A DNA stretch of 64,000 nt from Dryomyza anilis. Its lineage: Eukaryota > Arthropoda > Insecta > Diptera > Dryomyzidae. A program made the position numbers and the translations under genes. Numbering within the stretch: position 1 is the stretch's first letter; the number at the start of each line of letters is the position of its first letter. The stretch spans positions 3,554,501 through 3,618,500 of the forward strand of contig OX638133.1 of NCBI GenBank assembly GCA_951804985.1. Direction: 5' to 3'. Positions 11,706 to 25,038 of this stretch are shown one piece after another. Under the pieces are notes generated by a model. It was not told the DNA's origin. It worked only from the letters and a program-made list of their open reading frames with translations, and searched no databases.

Positions 11706-12310
11706 TAGTTGCAACTACCTCTTAATTCGGTTGTGGCAACCTCCAAGAACTGATAAAGTAGTTGCAATTACCTCTTAATTTGGTTGTGGCAACCTCCAAA
11801 TCGATGGCCATAAGGTTGTGACAACCACCTAATCAGTGTCATGAGGTTGTGGTAACCTCCAAATTGCGACAACCTCCAAATTGGTTAGCATGAGGTTGTC
11901 GCAACCTCTTAGTCGTTAAGCATGAGGTTTTTTAAACCTCCAATTGAAATTTTATTATAACATAGTTTTTTATGTATATTAAACTTATGTATTATAATTG
12001 ATTAAAATTGTCGCGCACACAATTTAAAACTATATATCTACTAATTCCTGCACCCTAAAAAAAAACTATGAAAAAATACATGTATCTGCATGCATTTATT
12101 TTTTATTTCCTCATAACCAATAAATGCACGAATAAATGCACGAATGTCAATTATGGCAGAATGAAAAATGCAATGAGGTTACGGTAACCGGACTAACATT
12201 TCGGTTGTAGAAAAAAAAGGTACGTTCATTTTAATGACATGAGGTTACAACAAATGTATTTCGGTTGCAGTACTGAAACGTTGGTTCAATTAACCTCATG
12301 CCAAAAGAGA
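11700..12310. repeat. Palindromic GGTTGTGGCAACCTCC array
   Basis: The self-complementary words GGTTGTGGCAACC, GGTTGTCGCAACC and GTTGCAACTACC recur about seven times over 11705-11945, spaced roughly 30-60 bp, with CATGAGGTT linkers. After an AT-rich spacer a diverged block follows (12170-12300, ATGAGGTTACGGTAACC). Confidence 0.6.
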
Positions 12311-12580
12311 ACTTATTTATAGTAATTATAAAAGTTTAACTAAAAAATGACTGTAGATAGAAAATCATGATAGACAAAATATTAATATGAAAATACAATG
12401 GTAATAGACATATATAGTTATATAAGCGTAAAATATACCGACATATTTTGAAGGATTTATTTGAAAAATATTAGAATTCCTGCTCAATTAATTACTAAAT
12501 AATATGGAGTTTACGGGGCTCCGCAAACGCGTAAAATCCGCTTTTTTGACATCCGCATTCTTTCCGATTGTTTTGGTACA

Positions 12581-12802
12581 TACACCCAGAAAAAAATACT
12601 TTATAAATAATAGTTTTATACTATTAAAAATAGTCAATAGGATAAATTATTATTTTAGTCGGAAAATACCATTAAATACTAGAAAATACCATGACATTGC
12701 CATTGAGTTTATATGAAAATATTTATTTTTCAGATACTATTAAATCAATAATTGTCCTATTGACCAATTTTAATGTGATTTAAGGGATTTTTTCTCGGTG
12801 TA
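12581..12802 (-). mobile_element. MITE, TACACCCAG family (copy 2)
   Basis: Inverted copy of the 4011-4226 element: it begins TACACCCAGAAAAAAATACT and ends TTTTTCTCGGTGTA, so the terminal inverted repeats (about 16 bp) are clearest here. Confidence 0.7.
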
Positions 12803-13214
12803 TATATTAAAAATATTTAAACATAACAATTTTAATGTTTTTTTTTTCTTCCTATAGAATTGTGAATTAATTTAATATGTTATGTACGATTTCAGTACAC
12901 CAATGACCGTGTAGCGTTTTCAAACTAAGGGCCTTTCTTAAATAAGTTTTAAGGATATACTACGAATAGGTTGTCTATTTAAATATAAATACTTTTTTTT
13001 ATTAATTGAAGAACAAAAAACATTTTCTCGATCTTGTATGTTATTTCGATGATTAAGATTCTAGATTCTTATCAAGATCTCATATTTAGTTTTTGAATAT
13101 TGCCAACAGTCTTTGAGTTAATACGTAAAGCAAACAAATATATATTGGACTTGACTCAAAAAATATATATTGGACTCTGAAATTTGACTCTTAGAAATTT
13201 GAATTTTCTCTTTT

Positions 13215-13351
13215 TATACCCTACACCTATGAGGTACAGGGTATATTAACTTTGTGCATATATTGTAACGCCCCTTAGGAGGCGTGTCCGGTATGGAAAA
13301 GTATATATATTCTTGATCAGCATCACTACCCGAGTCCGTTTAGCCATGTCC

Positions 13352-13387
<36 letters not shown>

Positions 13388-14008
13388 TGCTGTCTTGCTG
13401 TCTTGCTGTCCGAATACAGAATAACTTGAGAAATACTGATCAGAATGCGATGAAATTTCGTCTCAATATATTTTAGCCAAAAGTAGGAACTGAGTTTGAA
13501 AATGAGCCAAATCGGTCAACGGACACGCCCACCTCCCATACAAGTCACTTTCATATAACTCTTTCGGAACTAATAACTCGAAAAGTATTCAAGGTATAGT
13601 TATAAAATTTAAAACGTATTGTTAGAATTCACCTAAAAATATGTGGTCCAAAAATGGGCGTGATCCGCCAATTTTTTTTTTCATTATTTCCCGGGTTTTC
13701 ATAGTGGAAATTTGATCCGTTAATTATTAAAATCAAATCTATGAAATATTGGCCTTTTAAAATTTTAAATATAGGCGTGGTCCGCCCAATTACATTTTTC
13801 AAATTTTTTTTTTTGTTTTTTATACTTTATACAATTTTTTTAATTTATGGGGAAATAAGACGTAAATTTCTGATATATGAATAATATTCTGAGGGTTAAT
13901 ATCCCCACCAAAGGTGTAGGGTATTCCATAGTCGGGCCCGACCGACTATAAAAATCCGCCACATGTGACCGAACTTACCCATGTGACCTAACTTTCCCAA
14001 CTCGTTTA
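13215..14008 (+). mobile_element. mini-me-like element, copy A
   Basis: Begins TATACCCTACACCTATGAGG. The conserved core TATATATTCTTGATCAGCAT is followed by (GTCT)n and TTGCTGTC repeats, then CACCTCCCATACA. It ends with GGTGTAGGGTATTCCATAGT, CCGACTATAAAAATCCG and a shared tail CCTAACTTTCCCAACTCG. TA and GTCY proto-microsatellites are the hallmark of dipteran mini-me elements. Confidence 0.8.
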
Positions 14009-14789
14009 TATTGCAGTTAGAAATTTAGAAATACGGGTTGATCTGATCTTGGTTTTGAAGACCAGTCAAACGAAAAAATACAAAAGAAATCAAACAGAAA
14101 AATCATAATATAGAATAAACATGCCAATTTACATTTTTTTGTTTTACGTATAACTCAAAAACGTAAGGAAATATCAAAAAAATATGAGGTATGAAGGCTT
14201 GATAAGTATGAGTTCTTGATAAGAATTTCCATCGGGATTTCAGTCTAAAATTTGGTGTGTAGTCTTATTTCATAGTTTGGCTATTTTCCATTCCACATTA
14301 AAATTCAAACTTTCTGTAATTTTATCGATTAAAGTTGTCTACTGCTATTGTCGATTTGAAATAATTTTGTACCCCAACTCGTTCGAATTATGTGAATCGA
14401 TTTAAATGTGATTTCAGTAAAAAATGAATTTCAAACTATTGAAACATTTTTCGAATTAATTAAGTTAATGAGCAAGCAACAGCAGTATTGTATTTAAAGT
14501 AAAATTGTAAATATTGCTGTATTCGATTAATGCCACATGTTGAGTGTGTAAAAACTCATCAATATGGTACCTGATTTCCCAATACGAAATTGATGGTTTT
14601 AGCCTATTCGGGATTTTTTATAAGCCGCACCGAACAATAATATTAACATTGTGGGTGACTATTGCAGACTGTGCTGTGACCATGCAAGAGAGTGATTCAC
14701 AACGTTACCTGTTTCTCGGTCAATTCCTCGGTGCTTCTTGCTCTGTGCGCTCCTCTATGATGCGCGCTGCCAGTAATGCGTGCGGAGAG

Positions 14790-15990
14790 CAAAGTAGAGT
14801 ATAATGTACCGACTTCCAGATGGATGCCTGCGCCACTTTGATTTTGGGACCTAATACCAAATTGATGCGAATACTCTATAGAGCCAGCACTAACCGATTT
14901 GCAGCGAATTTCTGTTATTTATTTTCTTTTTAATTTAGAACTTGTCACGTACGAAAGAAATCCATTTAAATATATGGACAGAACATATTTCACCTATGTG
15001 GTTGGTTGGTGAGGTGGGGTGTCTGAAAAGGGTCGCGGCGCGTCGACCCGTGAGTGCTTTCTTCTCGCGCGCGTGTATGTGTGAGAGCGAAAGATTTTTG
15101 TATGGTGTCAAATTGTTCCTATTTTCTTGGGTTTGTATGTAGACACTATGATAGCAGTGGCGCGGTGGTGTAGACACATGCTCCGAATGCAACCGAACCA
15201 AACGAAAACGCAGCGCAGCGCGTCTTGGAGTCACTATTTGTTAAAAATTTTCAAAATATTTTCACAATTTTCCACATTGATTAATGGCACTTGACGCGAG
15301 TATTAACGGCTGTTGAGACGTGTGGGCTGGCCGCCTGCCTGCCGGGTCAGAACGTGACGGAACAACTTATGGCAGGAGCTGCGGCTGCTGCTGGCAGCGA
15401 GTGTTCGGCGCTGGGGCCAGCGCCGCAACGGGTAGATACATTTCACGGCGACCAACTGAAAAATCTGCGCTGATTTTCAAACGAGTTTCGCGTTGCCTAT
15501 TTCAGGACTTTATTCAATACGTTCGTTATTATTCAATAAACTGCAATGAAATTGAATTGTTTAAATTTTAATTTCATTTATAAATTGATTTGCTTTCGTT
15601 GGCGTGTGTGTGTGGTGTGTGTGTCGCTCGGCGTCGCTGCTGCAAATTGTTACGTTGTCTAAACTACACCCCGCGACCACTAACCGAGTACCAACCGTTT
15701 GGCTTTGGCTGAGGAATTCACACTGGGCTGCGAACGAATCGAATTCAATATATTCCCGAAAATCTCGAGAAACATTTCTCCCCGACTATGAAGAAAGCTT
15801 GCGAAAGCTCTCACACAGTTTTTGGCTGGCTGGCTGTTCCCTCAGCGAACGAAAAGCGGAACAAGCACAAAAATATTATTTATCATTTTAGTTTTATCTT
15901 GTTGTTGTTTGGCAAACTATGTAGTACCTGCGGAAGCTTTGCATGGAGCTTTGTAACTTGCAGCGCACGCTAACTTGCTGTTGGGACAAA
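14790..15990. promoter_or_regulatory. GC-richer, repeat-poor block; possible promoter/5' exon region of the RGS gene
   Basis: This 1.2 kb block has more CpG than its surroundings (for example GGTCGCGGCGCGTCGACCCG and TCTCGCGCGCGTGTATGTG) and lacks the repeats that fill both sides. The minus strand offers donor-like CAG|GTACTA (about 15926) and CAG|GTAACG (about 14709). The RGS first coding exon at 11206 opens right after an acceptor, so it needs a 5' exon at higher coordinates. Assignment to that gene and strand is inference. Confidence 0.35.
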
Positions 15991-16340
15991 GGTGGCGTCA
16001 AGAGCTTTTGGCCAAATAGCATTTATTGAACTTGGAAAATTAAATTAACATTTTAATAGCTTTTCGCTAGTATTTTACGCATCTATTAAATCATATATTT
16101 GTTTTATTTGCCTGTATATTTTGGCATGCGCTCGCCGCACGGGTGAATATCAATGGCTTAATGCATTTTTAAAATATGTTCATTTCTATATTGCATGCCT
16201 GAATTTAGTTTTAATGTAATTTTTTTTTTTAATATTATTTATTCTATTATTATTCTAATACATTTTTCTCTAAATTTTTAATTAATGGTAAAAATTCCAT
16301 TTCAAAAATAAAATGTTGATACTAAACTAAAATATATAAT

Positions 16341-16623
16341 TACCCAGCAAACCAAACGATAATTTTACGATATCGAAACGATATCCTCCTTATATCCTCA
16401 AATTGTCGTTTTCGATAATCTATAATGATGCGAAAACGATGGGGTTTTCGATAAAAACGAACCTATCTAAAATGATATCGTTGTTTTTGTCGAAATGATA
16501 TTATAAATGGAATTATTTTCGATAAACAAATTTTATTTATTTTTAAATACTTTGAGTTTTATATCTAAAATTTTTCATTATTATATCGAATTTAAAAATT
16601 ATCGTCAAATGGTTTGTAGGGTA
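16341..16623. mobile_element. ACCCAG / ATATCG-rich element (copy 2)
   Basis: Left end TACCCAGCAAACCAAACG; right end ATGGTTTGTAGGGTA. Between them lie several ATATCG/CGATAA words. Ends are imperfectly inverted. Confidence 0.6.
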
Positions 16624-16872
16624 ATCAAAAAACACTACGTTCCCATTCGTTATCAGTAAAACAAAACAGAATCATATTCCGCAAACGTGCCGATTACTGA
16701 ATCCGGAATCGTGTTGGAAAGTGGATTTTGAGGAACATCGAAAACGTATTTGAATTAGTACCTTTTTAATCCATGTCTTCTAACGATACCATTAAATTAA
16801 TCACACTCCACAAAAATCTTGATTGCGCAGATATTTTTGGAGGTAAGGGAGTATTCGTATATTTAACGATTT

Positions 16873-17706
16873 TTATACCCTCCACCTATGAGGTACAGGG
16901 TATATTAACTTTGTGCATATATTGTAACGCCCCTTAGGAGGCGTGCCCGGTATGGAAAAGTATATATATTCTTGATCAGCATCACCAGCCGATGTCCTTC
17001 CGTCTGTCTGTCCGTCTGTCTTGCTGTACGTATACACGATAATTTGACTAATACTGCTTAGAATGCGATGACATTTCGTTTCAATACTTTTTAGCCAAAA
17101 GTTAGTTCTGTCAATGAAAATGAGCTAAATTGGTCGACGGACACGCCCACCTCCCATACAAATCTCTTTTATATAACTCTTTGGGAACTAATAACTCGAA
17201 AATTATTCAAGATATACTTAAAAATTTAAAACGTATTGTTAGAATTCAACTAAAAATATGTGATCCAAAAATGGGCGTGATACGCCTACATTTAATTTTT
17301 TTTATTATTTCTCACTTTTTTTCATATTGGACATTTCGCAAATTATTGAAAACAAATTTATGAAATATTAGCCTTTAATCTCTACATATGTTTTAAAAGT
17401 GGGAGTGATCCGCCCACATTTATATTGCTACATATTTCAACATTTTTAATTTTGTATTTTTTTTATTTTTACATTTTTTTAAATTATTGGGATATATGTC
17501 GTCAGAAATTTGATATGTAAATAATATTCTGAGTGTAAGAATGTTCAGCATAATTAAGAACTTTAAAAGGTAGGTTTACAATTAAATTTCCCAAATTCTT
17601 ATTCACACCAAAGTGTAGGGTATTCCATAGTCGGGCCAGACCGACTATAAAAGTCCGTCCCATGTGACCGAACTTACCCATGTGACCTAACTTTCCCAAC
17701 TCGTTT
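16873..17706 (+). mobile_element. mini-me-like element, copy B
   Basis: Same structure as copy A: TATACCCTCCACCTATGAGG, CTTGATCAGCATCACC, a short GTCTGTCY run, CCACCTCCCATACAAATC, GTGTAGGGTATTCCATAGTC and the tail CCTAACTTTCCCAACTCG. Confidence 0.8.
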
Positions 17707-18635
17707 CTTATACTTTCAGTGAATTGTTATGTTTTTTAATATGCAATTTGCTCTAAGATATTGGATAAGGTTGAAATGGTTGCTAATCCGGGTGAAAGGG
17801 TATTCCTTTAACTGTTAGTTAAAATTAATTTCAGCTTAATAACTTTTAAAAGTTTTTTGTTGTGAATGTTCAAAGTCATAACTTTTGGTGTAATTCGGCT
17901 TTTCAGCATTCAGCGGGGCCAGGTTCCTCAGTATTCGGCCGCATGGAGTGAAAACCTTTTCATTCAGCTATTAGTTAAAATTAATTCCAGCTTTATGACC
18001 TCCTTTAAAGCATTTTACTTATAAACGTTCAAAGTCGAATTTAGAAACAAAATATATCAACGCCTCTTACGAAAACAAGCACGTTTTTCGTAAAGCAAAT
18101 TGCCGTTTTTCGTAAGCAAATGGAAACGTGCTGGTTTTCGTAGGCATACAAACTAAAAAAATGTGAAACAATTGTTTTTTTTCGAAAAAATACATGGAAT
18201 ATATTTTAAAAAATTTAATTGGAGCGCAATAAGTTAACAACTTAAGCAGAATTTTCACTCAAAGTGAAAAAACCATGGGTACTGAACGAAACGAAAACGG
18301 ACACAATTGCTTTTTCAATCGCTTAGTTCTGAACAAAACAAAAAAACAAAAAAAAAAGTTTTTGTTCTGAACGAAACAAAATTATTTTGTTCCAAAAAAA
18401 AAAAATGTTATGTTTTAAATTCATATAATGTTTTTTTTTCAGAACTTTATTTTTGAAATTTCTTTAAAAAATAACGTTTCGTTTAGAACTTTATATTTGA
18501 AACATTATTTTTTTATTCAGATTGAAACGTTTTTTTCTGAACTTTATTTTATGGTTCATTTTGTTCAGTACCCCTGGAAAAAGCCAATTCGAAAATTCAC
18601 ACTTTTTATTATTTTTTTTGTATTCTTTTTTTATC

Positions 18636-18897
18636 ATATCGTCACCTGAGAATTTGTCTAGCTTAAACATCATTTTTGGGTGATTTGAGGTAGGAATTGG
18701 ATATATATGTGACTTATATATTCTCTTTCTAATGCCATTATCCGATATCTCGTATCAAATCTGCGATATTCAGCTTCGTCTTTGCTATAAATCGCAAATT
18801 TGATCCTATTTTAAACACAAATGCAAATCTTGTTTATCTTTTTTCTCGAAATCGACTCAATTGGGTATGAGCCAGACAAATTGTAAGGTGACGATAT
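18636..18897. mobile_element. 262-bp MITE with ATATCGTCACCT ends
   Basis: The left end ATATCGTCACCTGAGAATTT and right end AAATTGTAAGGTGACGATAT are inverted over about 25 bp with a few mismatches. No ORF. Confidence 0.7.
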
Positions 18898-19190
18898 AAA
18901 ATGTAGTGATAAACGATAAAAAGATTTATAGTTATCCAAAACATAATCCAAACTTTCAAAATTACCTGTTTTCTAATTGTTCTACTTTTTAAAATATTCC
19001 CTGTTCAACATAATTTTGGTACTCTTTTATATAATCAATTTTCAATGAAAATACTTATTGCTATTATCTGTTCTCATTACCATATTTAAAGTATGCTTAT
19101 TCTTATTGCATACTCAGTTTTTTCATATTACATAGCCTTTTTGATAAAAATTCGGGTAAACATTGCTCTTTTTCAGTAATTTATATCGTC

Positions 19191-19320
19191 GTTGTAGAAG
19201 TAAGTAAAAGTCACCAATTACATTTTCAAAATGCCAATTTTACATTAACAAAACCCTTATATCTGTCAATTTCTGATCGGTGACATCAATATTTGTACCA
19301 AATGAAAAGGGAATGTTATT
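19191..19320. mobile_element. CGTCGTTGTAGAA-type MITE, left half
   Basis: TATATCGTCGTTGTAGAAGT, then AAAGTCACCAATTACATTTT and TGTCAATTTCTGATCGG, matches the ends of the complete copies at 44812-45064 and 61831-62050. The right end is not found. Confidence 0.6.
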
Positions 19321-22021
19321 ATTGTTCAAGCAAAAGGTTTCAAAAATTTCAGTTCAGTCGCTCAGAAGCATTCGTTGACGACGGATGTATATTTGACCCA
19401 TTAAAGCCTGTCGAATCACACCAAGAGATTACACAGTGCAATTTTCCCCATCATATTTTCCCATAATGCGTACATCAGATGCCACTACATTATATATGTA
19501 TGAAATTGTATATCTCTGCGTGCAATTCCCTCCATTTAATAATACAATTTTTTTTCATAAACAAATTTTAAAAAATATTCCAAAAAATTTCAGTAAGATG
19601 AAATTTAAAACATTTATTCGAAATTTTGACAGCAAACACATTGCGAACTAATATTAAAATCTTTTTTAAGAGACCCAGCCAACGCAAGAACTCTGAAAAG
19701 ATTGTTTTCACAATCTTTTGCCTGAGCCTGAGCGCTCATGTTTCATTCAGAAAAGAGTCTTGAAATATACACTTTCTGATAAAAATGCGTCATTCAGACC
19801 TGATCGTAGTTAGAAGGCTCTTTTAGGAGTCTTGTATCGGAGCCTAAAAACAATCTAGCAGGGAGCCAAAAAATAATCAGGAAATGCTCTTGTATAAGAT
19901 TCATTTTATATCGAAAAAAAAGCTCCCCGAAAGGCTCCCAAAACATTCGAAAATTGCATACGCTTACGTTGCAATAAAACAATGTCAAATAGGTGTAAAT
20001 GTACAATAAAATGTGTTTTTTTTTATATTTTACTTGCAACTAACGGCTATTATAATAGTAAAAAACATAATTAAGGTTTTCATCATCGCACCTCGCTGCA
20101 CTTGCGACGCTGCAGAAGCGACTTGCTCTGCATTAAAAAATATTGCACTGATATTGATATATGTAGATGCAGAAGTCTTTGGCTGTATATATCCAGTATA
20201 TTCAAAAATATTTCTCGATGTCAAATGTCTGCGACTTTATTGCAGCTGCACATTGTTCGCACAACGTCATATGTACTCCTTGAATTCAGTGTCTGCGGGA
20301 ATAAATGGAATAAAGTATAAGCTTCAATTTAATTTTATTGCTGACTTACCATAATAATTATGCGCCGCAACACACGTTATTTTTATCTTTACAATTTATA
20401 ATATTTAATTTTGTTTGACAAAGTGTTTGGCATTTAATTTTTGAAAGAACAAAAAAATAAATTGTACTAAAACACGAAACGAAATCAAAACATTCCTCTT
20501 AGATTCAAGACACGGGAGCCTGAGTGTAACTTGAACTCTGGCGTTAGCTGGGGAGCTTAGAGAATTGTGATAAATTACTCACTCGACACACTTTTTTGAG
20601 TAACACAAATTTCTTTTAGATTTTTTGCAAAAGCTAGTATCTGGACACATATTTTTTTGCCAATTATCCGTAGGGCAAGGTTCATATTTTATTTTGTGAT
20701 AAAGTTTGCATCTGCATGGCGAAATCGTGCGATAACTTGCGTTATAAAGTACCAAAAACGGCCTTTTTTGCAACTTTGACTCGATTTTGTGCAAAATCTC
20801 GACGTATAGGGAAAATTCTGAGTACGCAGCAAGAATGAGGAGACCGAAATCAACCAGAATTGATAGGTTTCATGCCAGTTTAAAATCCTTGTAGAACAGT
20901 GTAACCAACAAATTCGAAATTTCAGATTTTCATAAAAAGTTTTTGATGGAAACTCTGTTGATAGGGCATATTTTATAAATAAGAACCGATAAACAAAAGT
21001 TAGCAATTTTGATCGTTAATTCGAACTATGCTCTGCATAACTATAAATCATTATCTTATTTATCAATAGATCCAAAATGCTAAAAAAAATTGTCCAAAAA
21101 TAGTTGAACAAAACAATATTTTTCAAATTTAGATTTAAATATCTTAAACACATATCGGAATAATAGTATTTGTTCGTATATTGCAATTAGTCTTGATAAT
21201 TGAAAGAAAAACTGCAGATTTTTAAAAAACTAGTTGGTTAAAGGTCTGAATTTGTTTCATTCAAAAGAGTGTCTGAAAAGGTCCTAAAAGTTCGATAGCA
21301 AATTTTCTTAAAAACTTTACATAATAAAAAAAATAGTATGCAGTCAAAATTAGCAACCGCGTATGGTATAGAATTGATGTATGAGATGTCTATGATAACA
21401 TTTTTGATGTCTTTGATAACATTTTGTTGAGTAGTGTTGTTTTTGTTTTACGACCTCTATTGAAATATTCAAGATATTGTACTGACGTGTTCAAAGATCT
21501 GTCGATACAAATACGGTGTTTTGTAACTGGACCTTCAACGCGTCAAGACAATATCTTGAATATTAATTTTAATTATCAATTAAAATTGTTATTAAAAATA
21601 TCAGCTTTAATGAATAGTAAAAATGCAGTACTTTTTTTCTGAATTTTAGATGAAAACTGCATTTAATTATTCGAATATTTTGTCAATAACAAACGTAGTA
21701 ATATAAAACCATAGTAGTATTCCAAATAAAACTGACTGCTAGTATATTTGTGGATAAAAAATATATATTTAAGATGTGATTGCAATATATATTAGAAATT
21801 AATATAAATGTAAAGTGCAACGAACTCAAAATAGACTTCAAATAGAAAATGTTTTGCTAAACTATTTTGCATTTACCTCAAGCACTTTAAAGAACATTGT
21901 GAAAATATGTTCAACATTTGCAAAACATTTCTTATAGCGAAGCGCGCCGAGTGTTTGCGTGTATATTTTAAAAGAACTACAAATAATTCAATAATTAAAA
22001 TAACGGATCACTGCGCACCTT

Positions 22022-25000
22022 CTACGTGTACAAACGTATTGTAGCATCTGCGCCCGTCGAGAAGATCCATGGCTGCACCGGATGCCAATTCACATCCAAC
22101 ACACCGAACTCTTCGCGTTGCTCGTGCGTCTGCAGTTTCTTCAGCGGCACAATTAAAGGATTTTGCAATAAATCACTAAAAATAAAATAAATTGAAATTG
22201 ATTGCCACCAAAACGTGCGCACCATGCAAAACATACTTGTAAACCATGCCGTGCGACACGATGACCGATTGATCGTCACTGCCGGAGGCAAACAGCGGAT
22301 AACGCAAATGGAAGGCTACACTGCGCACAGCATTCTTGTGCAGTCGCATGGTCTGGTAGGGCTTCGTCGACAGATCCAAATCGAACCAGAGCATCTTCTT
22401 GTCGTAGGTGGACACGAGCAGATTGTCGCCTTTAGGATGTATCGACATGCCCGAAATCCACTTGGAATTGGTCAGCAGCTTCTTAACCAGCTCCTGCTTA
22501 ACCAGATCATAAATACGTATGTTGTGCTGCGTCTGAAATATGGAAACCCGGTGTCAGTTTTGAATGACGATTTTGGCACAGATTTTGCGCTGCTTACGGC
22601 AACAAAGAAGCACGGCTTGACTGGATGAAACAGCACACATTGTATGAGACCCTTGCTCTTGGAGAAGGGTATCTGTGAGCGACGCCTGGACAGCTGATGT
22701 ATGAGGGCTGAACGGTTGGCACCTTCCGGCATAACGCTGGCTATGTAATCGCCACGTCCGTGCCAGGTCACCTGACGTATGGGCTTGAAGTGATTGATAA
22801 CAATGCGTACGCCCTTCTCTTGCTCCTCCTCCGATGCTGTCACCCACTGTACGGCGGTTTTGATGCGCTCACTCTCTAGCTGATCGCTCTTTGGCGCCTC
22901 GGCCAGCAAATCGTCCGTCTTCTTGATCAGCATTTTGTCGCCCACCTTCGGATTGATGAGCAGCAGTCGATTGCCGGAGGCCACCGCAATGATGGACAGT
23001 TTGGCGTTGGGACACCAGGCCACACAGCGCACCACGTCATCGGTTTCGATGGTGCGGATGCAGCGGCCAGTGGCAATTTCCCAAACTAGAAACATTTCAA
23101 ATATTAGTTGATTTTATTTTAGTCTTTTATACTTTATTATTTGGCACTACGAAATAGTCCCCAAATGAAATAATCCCACATAAAATAACGCTCAAATGAA
23201 ATAACTACCAAAAAAAGAAATATTTTCCAAAAATTATGTAAAAGGAAAAATGAAGCAGCATCGAAAAAATACCTTATTTAAATGCCTTATTTAATTTTAT
23301 TGTTTCATTTGGGGATTATTTTATAGTGCCTATTATTTAATATGATATTCAAAAATAACTAAATAAATAAGTAAAAACACAAAAAATGTAATGCTTACTC
23401 TTGACAGTCTTGTCGTCGGAGCCGGAGACCACATACTCGCCCTTCGGCTCCACACTAACGGAGCGTATGAGATCCGTGTGTCCGCGATACACCATGCTCT
23501 CGACCGTGGGGAACGGTTGCAGATCCTTTGGCGACGGCAACTTCGGTATCAAGTACTCGGCATCAATGTTCAGCTTCATGCGGCGCGCACGCGGACACAG
23601 ATACAGATCGAGACAGCGCAGGAAGCGCTCACGCATGAAACGCGGATAAGCAGGCACTTCGCGTAGTGATTTGTATTTTTGTGGCATAAAGTGTAGCTTG
23701 CGCTTGTGTGGTTCGTCCTTCAACTTCAGCCATTCCTTCTGCTCCTTCTCGTCGAACAGATATTCCGGCGGTGGGTTATACGACTCTGCATGACCGGGCA
23801 AATCACGTTTTGGCGCAGAGACGGGATCGTGTATGCGTCGCATGTGCTCTCTGCTAGTGTCTGTCTCCCACAACATAAAGAATTTGGGACCACGTTTGGC
23901 CTGTTTCTCGCGCGTCACCTCATCCTGTGTCTTCATCCATCCCATCTTGAGGGCGTGCACCATGCGCGACACTTTCTTCTTCTCGGAGACCGACGGCAGG
24001 AAAGAGCGCTTGTGGTCGGGCACATTCTTAATGGGCATTTTTTCCACTTCGTTCGTAAACCAATCGATCCATGGCTCGTATTCATTGTGTTCTGGGTTTG
24101 GCACACGCGCCGAGTTGATGCGCTTTATCAGCTCAATATCTGCGTCGCTGAGCATAACTTCCTGACCAGTCTGTGGATCCTTGACGGTGCGCCAGAAGTT
24201 TGGATCCTCAATTTTTCGCAAGAAGTCATCGATTTGATCACCTTTAGCTCCCTTTATGATTTTCTTGGCATCCCAATCATAGCCAATGTGCTTGTACTCG
24301 TCGTACCAATGCATGGGGATGTTGCCGACTGTGTTGCGAATGTCCTCTTCGTCGGACGTGTCCGAATTGGCGTATTCGTCAGTGTTTGCTGACTTGCGTT
24401 CATTTTTATTTTTGTTGCCCTTTGATTTCGGTTTGGGTTTGGCCACTGTTTTCGTCTCATCCCCAGTTGCGACCGCTTTTGCTGGTTTGGAGTTCTTGGC
24501 AGGTGCTGTAGGTGTTGTTGCTTTTTTGATGGGTGCCTCTTTTACTACAATAGCTTTCTTTTCTGCTACATCGTCTATGTCATCTGCGCTGTCGTCGTCA
24601 TCATCGTCTTCTTCTTCTGCATCAGATATGTCTTCAATATCCGCCTCGTCAATTTCCTCCTCTCCTGACAAATCATCCTCATCGGCATCTTCCTCCGTAT
24701 CCGCATCGTCTTGATCTGCTGTGGCACGTTTTTCAAAGTTACCCTCATCGTCGCTCTCGAACTCTAATTCATCACTACCATCGGAATTGAAATGCGCATC
24801 AATGCCTTCATCATCATCACTACTGTCGGCATCTTCGTTTGTGATTTTTGATAGTAAATCCTATATAATAAAAAGGACAACATGCGTTACAACAAAAACA
24901 TTACCAAAGACCAATAAGAAAGACATCGTTTACCTCTGGCAGTTCCGCTTCGTCTTCGCTGGAATCGGGCTTCGGTGGGACAATTTCATCCTCACGTGCA

Positions 25001-25038
25001 ATTGCAGCATTCTTGCGCTTCTGATTTTTCTTTTTCAT
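22022..25038 (-). CDS. BOP1: BOP1 ribosome biogenesis protein (WD40), complete, five exons
   Basis: Exons are 25038-24934, 24860-23399, 23085-22598, 22532-22237 and 22175-22022. Phases all agree and give an 834-residue protein. Its N-terminus is Lys-rich, followed by long Asp/Glu/Ser acidic tracts (about residues 40-150) and a Lys/Ala/Pro stretch. The BOP1-N domain begins near residue 218 with [15 protein letters not shown] and continues to about 477. C-terminal WD40 repeats follow (for example SGSDDKTVK joined to IWEIATG, and [13 protein letters not shown] at the end). BOP1 works with Pes1 and WDR12 in the nucleolus in 27S pre-rRNA processing and 60S assembly; this is family knowledge. The length is slightly above the human protein because of longer acidic tracts. 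The start is the first ATG of a short Lys-rich exon typical of the family. The intron at 23086-23398 contains degenerate AAATGAAATAA repeats. Confidence 0.95.
23150..23335. repeat. AAATGAAATAA-type degenerate repeat in a BOP1 intron
   Basis: Short imperfect units of the form CCCCAAATGAAATAA recur several times in the intron between BOP1 exons 2 and 3, and the segment near 23307-23325 is roughly the reverse complement (TTCATTTGGGGATTATTT). The same vocabulary recurs at 42070-42850, so this is an interspersed palindromic AT-rich element rather than intron-specific sequence. Confidence 0.5.

Larger units (their letters stand above)
17710..21990. other. AT-rich repeat-bearing interval between the RGS 5' region and the BOP1 3' end
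   Basis: Contains a direct duplication of about 70 bp (17815-17880 and 17965-18035, sharing TTAGTTAAAATTAATT and GTTCAAAGTC), a CGAAAACAAGCACG palindromic patch (18069-18145), MITEs at 18636-18897 and 19191-19320, and an 'ACCCAGC-CAACGC-AAGAACTCTG' segment (19671) loosely inverted at about 20530. No gene is supported; short ORFs here lack homology or splice context. Confidence 0.5.

Noticed and set aside
15291..15891. Open frames in the GC-richer block (for example AGAAAAAGSECSALG)
   Set aside because: Ala-rich stretch probably arises from GCN-type repeats in regulatory or untranslated sequence; no supporting splice or homology.
20013..21006. Overlapping frames of 60-113 codons on both strands
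   Set aside because: No recognisable family, no splice context, in AT-rich repeat DNA.
22215..24714. Several plus-strand open frames, up to 228 codons
   Set aside because: Antisense shadows of BOP1 exons.
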